Assembly: GCA_003212315.1 (NCBI GenBank)
Contig: QCQB01000003.1
Span: 62,001 to 126,000, forward strand
Origin: SAR116 cluster bacterium AG-447-C21
GTDB taxonomy: Bacteria; Pseudomonadota; Alphaproteobacteria; Thalassobaculales; Thalassobaculaceae
DNA length: 64,000 nucleotides
Direction of reading: 5' to 3'
Shown here one piece after another: positions 58,367 through 64,000 of the stretch. The translations under genes were made by a program, and so were the position numbers. The notes beneath the pieces were generated by a model that saw nothing but the letters and a program-made list of their open reading frames with translations, was not told the origin of the DNA and searched no databases. Within the stretch, counting starts at the first letter, position 1. Each line of letters starts with the position of its first letter.

Positions 58367-58380
58367 CGGACCCCAGTAAG

Positions 58381-59304
58381 TCAATCAGTATTCTTGAAGC
58401 TTACCTTAGCCCACTTTTCCCATAATAATGCTAATGAGGCATAATCTAAGTCGCCCATATCATTTGCCTCTGCTATCTCATAAGGTGTGTGGGCTGCCAA
58501 CGTAGCAAAAAGTGGTACGCCGAGTTGTTGGGCTGTCTCGAGAGCCAGGACAGAATCTTTCCTTGCATTTGTGACCGACATACCTCCCTCATAATTTCCT
58601 TCTTGCATTCTCTCTTGAACTCGATGAACTAGCGGCCTTAGCAACCCTTCTTCTCTATTTAAAATTTCAATCATTGTCTGGCTCGATACGCCGAGCTTAT
58701 TTGACATGCTGAAGGCTTCTATTAGTACTACCATTAATGCATGCATCACGCCGTTATTAACAACCTTTGTACCCATTCCTGCTCCAACGGGTCCTAAATC
58801 ATGGATGCCTGCTGCTATTAAATTGAGTATGTTTGAGGCTAACTTCTTATTCTCATCCGCTCCCCCAAGAAAAAAAGTAATTTCACCGGCTGCCATACTA
58901 GCTACGCCGCCTGCTATAGCTGCATCTACATAAGCAATATCGTTTTGTTTACATAGATCATTACAGGTAATTGCGGTTTGTGGTGTAACTGTGCTTGTTT
59001 CGATAAGAAGCTTTGGTCTTGAAGCACTATCACAGAGAGTTTTTGTAACAGCGATAGAAATTTCTGGTTTGGGGAGAGAAAGAATAATGTGGTCAGTTTT
59101 CTCGGCAAGCTCTTCCGTTGAACTTACGCAGTCGACACCGAGATCTCCGGCACGTAAGCATCTCTCTGGGTCAGGGTCAAAACCGACTACTTTAGTTTTC
59201 CTTGCTAAGGCTCCCGCGACTGCACCCCCGGCATTGCCTAATCCAATAACTCCTATTATTTCTGTAATCATGTTGCTTCCTATATATAAAAATTGTTCAA
59301 TCAT
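58381..59304 (-). CDS. NAD(P)-dependent oxidoreductase, 3-hydroxyisobutyrate dehydrogenase family
   Basis: IGVIGLGNAGGAVAGALARKTKVVGFDPDPERC, IETSTVTPQTA, YVDAAIAGGVASMAAGEITFFLGG, GAGMGTKVVNNGVMH. Confidence 0.9.
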   Translation of the reverse strand: MIEQFLYIGSNMITEIIGVIGLGNAGGAVAGALARKTKVVGFDPDPERCLRAGDLGVDCVSSTEELAEKTDHIILSLPKPEISIAVTKTLCDSASRPKLLIETSTVTPQTAITCNDLCKQNDIAYVDAAIAGGVASMAAGEITFFLGGADENKKLASNILNLIAAGIHDLGPVGAGMGTKVVNNGVMHALMVVLIEAFSMSNKLGVSSQTMIEILNREEGLLRPLVHRVQERMQEGNYEGGMSVTNARKDSVLALETAQQLGVPLFATLAAHTPYEIAEANDMGDLDYASLALLWEKWAKVSFKNTD

Positions 59305-59398
59305 TATATCATTTAAACTTTTAATATCCTCTAACCTGACAACTATTTAAGTCCGTGTATTTCAAATTATTCTTATCTCGAAGTGGAGGTTTTTAAAA

Positions 59399-60805
59399 AT
59401 GGAAGAACCGTTACACTATTTATCCATTCTCGACTTATCCAAACTAATTAAAGAAAAAAAAATCTCTCCCGTTGAGGTTACAGAACATCTCCTGGGTCGA
59501 ATTGATGCAGTCGACACCGAATTAAAATCATACGCGACGGTAACGGCAGAGATGGCCATGGATCAAGCACAAATAGCTGAGCAGCAAATCATGTCTGGCG
59601 ATTATCTTGGGTTTCTCCATGGCGTCCCTATTGCCCTAAAGGATCTTTGTTTCACCAAAGGAGTTCGGACTATGGGGGGAACAGCCGTGCTGGAGGATTT
59701 TAAGCCGGCATATGATGCGACTATTGTTGAACGATTCAGAGCAGCTGGGGCCATTCTGTTAGGAAAGCTCAATTTAACAGAAGGCGCTATGGCCGGTTAT
59801 AACCCAAAAAGGGAGGTCCCACAAAACCCGTGGAAAGAGGACCATTGGCCTGGAGCCTCTTCAAGCGGCTCGGGGGTAGCTGCCGCCGCGGGCCTTGCAT
59901 ATGCGACTATAGGGAGTGACACCGGAGGGTCTATTCGTCATCCGGCAGCAGTTTGCGGGACTGTTGGTCTTAAACCAACCTGGGGTAGAGTAAGTAGGTA
60001 TGGCGTGCTCGACCTTGCACAATCGCTTGATCATGTGGGGCCATTAACACGAAGCGCAATAGACGCCGGAATAATAATGCAAACTATTTCAGGTTCAGAT
60101 GTTAATGACCCTACAGCATTACTCGATCCGGTTCCTGATATGTTAATGAATGTAGGATCCGGTATTAAAGGGATACGAATAGGATGGGACTCAGAATATA
60201 GTTCTAGAGATATAGAAGCAGATTTTGCTGTGGCCGTGGTGGATGGTCTAAAGATTATGAGTGAGCTGGGTGCAGAAATAATTGAAGTATCTATGCCAAA
60301 AAAATTAAGAGAATATATGCAAGCCTGGCCAGTATTGTGTAGTTCTGAAGCCGCATTTGCCCATCAAGAGTTTTATCCCGAACGCAGCGAAGACTATGGG
60401 TTGTGGTTCAGAGAATGGCTACGTCAAGGCGCTGGCTATTCCGCAATTGATTACGCTAGAGCTCAAGAAAGCAGGCAGGAGTGCAATGGGGCACTCATGG
60501 GAACAATGGACGGCATTGACCTGCTATTATGTCCGTCAACCCCGCGGGCAGCATATCCATACACAGAAAAAAATGCCTATGGACCAATCCCTCAAAACCG
60601 TGATCCATGGGATTCAAGGTTCACTGTGCCCATGGATTTTTCAGGGTTGCCAACCATAGCCCTGCCGTGTGGACTAAATTCTAACCAATTGCCTTTATCG
60701 CTTCAATTAGTTGGCAATCGTTTATCGGAACCGCTACTTGTGCAAGCAGGAGCAGCTTTCCAGTCCGTGACAAATTTTCACAAACTCCGTCCTCCTCGGT
60801 GGTAG
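59399..60805 (+). CDS. Amidase (amidase signature family)
   Basis: GVPIALKDLCFTKGVRTMGGT, WPGASSSGSGVAAAAGLAYATIGSDTGGSIRHPAAVCGTVGLKPTWGRVSRYG. Confidence 0.94.
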   Translation: MEEPLHYLSILDLSKLIKEKKISPVEVTEHLLGRIDAVDTELKSYATVTAEMAMDQAQIAEQQIMSGDYLGFLHGVPIALKDLCFTKGVRTMGGTAVLEDFKPAYDATIVERFRAAGAILLGKLNLTEGAMAGYNPKREVPQNPWKEDHWPGASSSGSGVAAAAGLAYATIGSDTGGSIRHPAAVCGTVGLKPTWGRVSRYGVLDLAQSLDHVGPLTRSAIDAGIIMQTISGSDVNDPTALLDPVPDMLMNVGSGIKGIRIGWDSEYSSRDIEADFAVAVVDGLKIMSELGAEIIEVSMPKKLREYMQAWPVLCSSEAAFAHQEFYPERSEDYGLWFREWLRQGAGYSAIDYARAQESRQECNGALMGTMDGIDLLLCPSTPRAAYPYTEKNAYGPIPQNRDPWDSRFTVPMDFSGLPTIALPCGLNSNQLPLSLQLVGNRLSEPLLVQAGAAFQSVTNFHKLRPPRW

Positions 60806-60811
60806 CTAATA

Positions 60812-61768
60812 CTAGGAAGAACTAGCTATTAACGCCACTGCAGGCACTACCATAAAAACTGCTAAGACTATACGTTTAGTAATTCGTTCTCTTCTAAAAA
60901 TAGATACACTGAGGATAAGTGTGAAAATGGGCGAAGCTGCAACGATAGGTACAATTTGAACAACCTGTCCTTGGTGTAGGGCAGTATTAAGCGCTATAAC
61001 TGCTATACTAAAACAAGCGCTTGCAGCCATAAACCAGCGCGCTGATGGGCTTCGCCATGGGAGAGGCGGACTTCCGCGCCTTAACTTATTTATACATAAA
61101 GTGATTAATGCCGATACTACAAAGCCCACCAGTCCTGCAAGGTAGGCATCCGGAACTTCCTCCATGCCAATTTTTGTTAGTACATGTGCAAAAGCGCGTA
61201 TGGCCGCTGCGCCTATTGGTAATGCAAGGGCCCAAATAGGCCAGTTAGTAGTAATCCTATCATCCTTCTTTGCTAGGATCATAACTGCAAGAACGATTAC
61301 GATAGTTCCGATTGCTGTGGGTAAGGTTAGAACCTCTCCCAAACACAGAATACCCAACGCTACTCCAAATAATGGGGTGGTTGAAGTCAAAGTAGAAGAA
61401 AGTGTTGGCCCTAAAAAGCGCATCCCTGCTAAGGCTAAATTAGCAGACACTGCCGGTCTAAAACAGCCAACCAGCACAAATATCAATACAACCGGATGCA
61501 TTAAGTGATCGAGGTTCAAAAAAAAAGGTGCGGCCAGTAAGAAGAGAATCGCAGAGGTTGATATTGTGATTGCAGCACCACTTTTAGAGTCAATATGCTG
61601 CAAACCCATACTTTGCAACATCGCTCCCAATGCAAAAAGGAAAGCGGCTAAAAGCGATAGTAAGATGGGGAATAAGTTTTCTAACACAAACGGGGCACAG
61701 TTCTCAAAGGGTGGGCTAAACTTCAATAACAAATTCTGAGACGCATCGAAACATTCGACGCAAGGCAA
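60812..61768 (-). CDS. EamA/DMT family transporter
   Basis: About 10 hydrophobic segments; two-repeat pattern; LGPTLSSTLTSTTPLFGVALGILCLGEVL. Confidence 0.85.
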   Translation of the reverse strand: MPCVECFDASQNLLLKFSPPFENCAPFVLENLFPILLSLLAAFLFALGAMLQSMGLQHIDSKSGAAITISTSAILFLLAAPFFLNLDHLMHPVVLIFVLVGCFRPAVSANLALAGMRFLGPTLSSTLTSTTPLFGVALGILCLGEVLTLPTAIGTIVIVLAVMILAKKDDRITTNWPIWALALPIGAAAIRAFAHVLTKIGMEEVPDAYLAGLVGFVVSALITLCINKLRRGSPPLPWRSPSARWFMAASACFSIAVIALNTALHQGQVVQIVPIVAASPIFTLILSVSIFRRERITKRIVLAVFMVVPAVALIASSS

Positions 61769-62002
61769 AATAGTGTACCATTGGCTTTACTAGGATCGCA
61801 TTTCTTATTGCCCGCACGTGATCATAATTCATTTTTGACAAATATACGCCATAAAATACAATTATTCTTCTTCTTGGACGCTACTAAACAATATTATTTG
61901 CCCTTAACTGTTCATAATCACACCTGTAGAGACTGGGTGGATTGCAAAAGGTCCACGTTTGTAAGAACTTATGGAAAAGACCAACCTCTGGATATCTATT
62001 CA

Positions 62003-62851
62003 ATGCAATATAAGAAAATTACTATAAATCCCCTATCAGGTGCCATGGGAGCTGAGATAGGAGGCGTAGATCTAAGTCAAAGACTAGACAACCAAACATT
62101 TGATGAAATTCATCAAGCATTATTAGAAAATTTAGTTATCATATTTCATGATCAAACTTTAGGCCCAGATGAATGTAAGGCATTTGCAAGGAAGTTTGGC
62201 TCCTTGGAACCATACCCTTTTGTTAAAGGTCTTCCTGAGCACCCTGAAATATTTGAAATCCGCAAAGAACCTGACGAAAAAAGAAATTTTGGGGGAAAGT
62301 GGCATTCAGATATGTCATTCACCAATATGCCACCGATGGGAACGATGTTGTATGCGTTAGAAGTTCCCTCTAAGGGAGGCGATACTATGTTAACTAATTT
62401 GTATTTGGCATATGATAGTCTTTCGGATGGTATGAAAGAATTATTAGAAGGCATGAATGCGGAGTATTCAGCGGCTTTAAAAAACTCGGGCGGCAGGGTT
62501 GCGAGAATGAACTCTACCCGTTTTGATGTGGCGAATTTAGACCGGGCAGAAGAAGCCTCTTTCCATCCAATAATACGAACGCATCCTCAAACCAATAAAA
62601 AGGCGCTTTATATTAGCGGTGCTCATCTAGCACGTTTTGAGGATATGACTGTTGAGGAAAGTAAGCCGCTTCTTGATTTCTTAAGGGAACATGCATCAGA
62701 ACCCGATTTTACATGCCGTGTTCCATACCGGAAAGGAACCCTTGTATTGTGGGATAATAGATGTACGCAGCATCGGGCCTTAAATGACTATCATGGGGAG
62801 CGACGAGTAATGCATCGTCTGACCATAGGTAGCAATGAGGTACCCCAATAA
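62003..62851 (+). CDS. TauD/TfdA family Fe(II)/2-oxoglutarate dioxygenase (ATG at 62003)
   Basis: ITINPLSGAMGAEIGGVDLSQRL, GGKWHSDMSF (HxD), LVLWDNRCTQHRALNDYHGERRVMHRLTI. Confidence 0.92.
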   Translation: MQYKKITINPLSGAMGAEIGGVDLSQRLDNQTFDEIHQALLENLVIIFHDQTLGPDECKAFARKFGSLEPYPFVKGLPEHPEIFEIRKEPDEKRNFGGKWHSDMSFTNMPPMGTMLYALEVPSKGGDTMLTNLYLAYDSLSDGMKELLEGMNAEYSAALKNSGGRVARMNSTRFDVANLDRAEEASFHPIIRTHPQTNKKALYISGAHLARFEDMTVEESKPLLDFLREHASEPDFTCRVPYRKGTLVLWDNRCTQHRALNDYHGERRVMHRLTIGSNEVPQ

Positions 62852-62897
62852 ATTTTATTTGATTATTATTAGTAAATATGAGCACAGGAGAATAGAA

Positions 62898-63950
62898 ATG
62901 GGTAAACGGATTTTGATAATGGGAGCAGGAGCCGTTGGTGCATATGTAGGTGGTTATATGGCTCGAATGGGGGAAGATGTCATCTTTGTTGATCCTTGGG
63001 CAGAACATGTCGCTGCAATGAATAATGATGGTTTGACATTGTCAGGTCTCACGGATGCAGAGTGTTTTAATACCCCAGCCAGAGCAATCACGTTAACCGA
63101 TGTTCAGGGTCTGAAACGAGAGAAGCCAATCGATATAGCCTTTATTTGTATGAAGTCGTATGACACGGCTTGGGCAACTATGCTCGTTAAAGATTATCTT
63201 TCTCCTACGGGGTTTTGTGTTTCATTACAGAACTGTATTAATGAAGAGACAATAGCTGATATTGTTGGATGGGGCAGAACGACTGGCTGTATCGCTGCTA
63301 AAATAGCCGTAGAACTCATAGGTCCTGGTAAAGTCAGGCGCGGGGTCCCATTAGGTGGAAAAAAACATACTGTTTTTAGAGCTGGTGAGGTACATGGCCG
63401 TATAACTCCCAGAATTGAGGAAATAGCTAAATTATTATCTTCGGTTGATAGTGCGAAGGTTACAAATAATTTGTGGGGTGAACGCTGGTCCAAATTAGTT
63501 GCGAATGCGATGAGAAATGGTGTCTGCGCGGCTTCAGGTCTAGGAGCCAATGCTTGTGATCAAGAGACAATCACCAGGAGATTGACGATAAGACTAGCTG
63601 GTGAAGCAGTTAAAATTGGGAAAGCATTGGGTTATCAATTAGAAACTATCAACAAGTTTGAACCAGATGACTGGGTTGCTGCGATGGATGGCGATACTGG
63701 TATGATAGCGTCAATGGAAAAAGTAATGGAAGAAAGCGCTATTGGGCGGAGTGATGCCTCCAGACCATCGATGGCACAGGATATTGATAAGAAACGACGT
63801 ACCGAAATCCACGCTATCAATGGCTTTGTTGTCGAAAAAGGGGCAGAAATAGGACTAACGGCGCCAGCTAACGCTGCCCTGGTTGAGGCGGTAACGCAGG
63901 TGGAGACCGGTAAGTCTAAACAAAGTCTTGATCTGGTTAGTTCAATCTAA
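62898..63950 (+). CDS. 2-dehydropantoate 2-reductase family (PanE/ApbA) oxidoreductase (ATG at 62898)
   Basis: MGKRILIMGAGAVGAYVGGYMARMGEDVIFVDPW, IAFICMKSYDT, LQNCINEETIADIVG. Confidence 0.88.
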   Translation: MGKRILIMGAGAVGAYVGGYMARMGEDVIFVDPWAEHVAAMNNDGLTLSGLTDAECFNTPARAITLTDVQGLKREKPIDIAFICMKSYDTAWATMLVKDYLSPTGFCVSLQNCINEETIADIVGWGRTTGCIAAKIAVELIGPGKVRRGVPLGGKKHTVFRAGEVHGRITPRIEEIAKLLSSVDSAKVTNNLWGERWSKLVANAMRNGVCAASGLGANACDQETITRRLTIRLAGEAVKIGKALGYQLETINKFEPDDWVAAMDGDTGMIASMEKVMEESAIGRSDASRPSMAQDIDKKRRTEIHAINGFVVEKGAEIGLTAPANAALVEAVTQVETGKSKQSLDLVSSI

Positions 63951-64000
63951 GGATTGGACCTATTTTCCATTATTTGCTTCAGGCACCCTTCCATAGATGT

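Noticed and set aside
1-64000. CRISPR arrays, toxin-antitoxin, restriction-modification or other defence systems
   Set aside because: No regularly spaced repeats and no recognisable defence-family proteins among the ORFs

Overview
The window looks like one contiguous, mostly chromosomal stretch from an AT-leaning alphaproteobacterium, probably marine and free-living (judged from gene families and order, not computed). It is densely coded. I saw no tRNA, rRNA, CRISPR array, transposase, integrase or phage gene. Conserved core blocks are ychF(partial)-pth-rplY-prs, pgeF-lgt-hldD, ubiK-ybjN-proC-csaA, an EnvZ/OmpR-like pair, ilvE, and rpmI-rplT-pheS-pheT. Accessory blocks: (1) a three-subunit acyl-CoA carboxylase coupled to a divergent YrdC/Sua5-domain protein, with a convergent amidohydrolase (13.5-18.8 kb). 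(2) A CoA-transferase / LLM flavin monooxygenase / HAD-II dehalogenase / alpha-beta hydrolase operon (20.1-24.5 kb). (3) A surface-glycan locus (24.5-39.8 kb) with an N-acetyl-sugar amidotransferase directly coupled to an AsnB-type amidotransferase and a NeuB-like synthase, but no HisH/HisF or CMP-transferase partners in the window, plus an ArnT-like/PAP2/tandem-DegT module. (4) A BMP/NupABC-type ABC importer followed by LLM monooxygenase, Ldh-family dehydrogenase, HIBADH-like dehydrogenase, amidase, DMT exporter, TauD-like and PanE-like genes (50.7-64 kb), a candidate uptake and catabolism island with unknown substrate. Non-coding signals worth checking are a multi-hairpin rpmI leader with two competing pairings, a terminator-like hairpin between rplT and pheS, a Leu/Ile-rich short ORF before ilvE, a TTGTGT-N6-ACACAA palindrome in the divergent glycan promoter region, and a strong terminator plus nested inverted repeats after the BMP gene. 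No element is clearly an undescribed defence or mobile system. The best novelty candidates are the catabolic islands and the AsnB/sugar-amidotransferase pairing.
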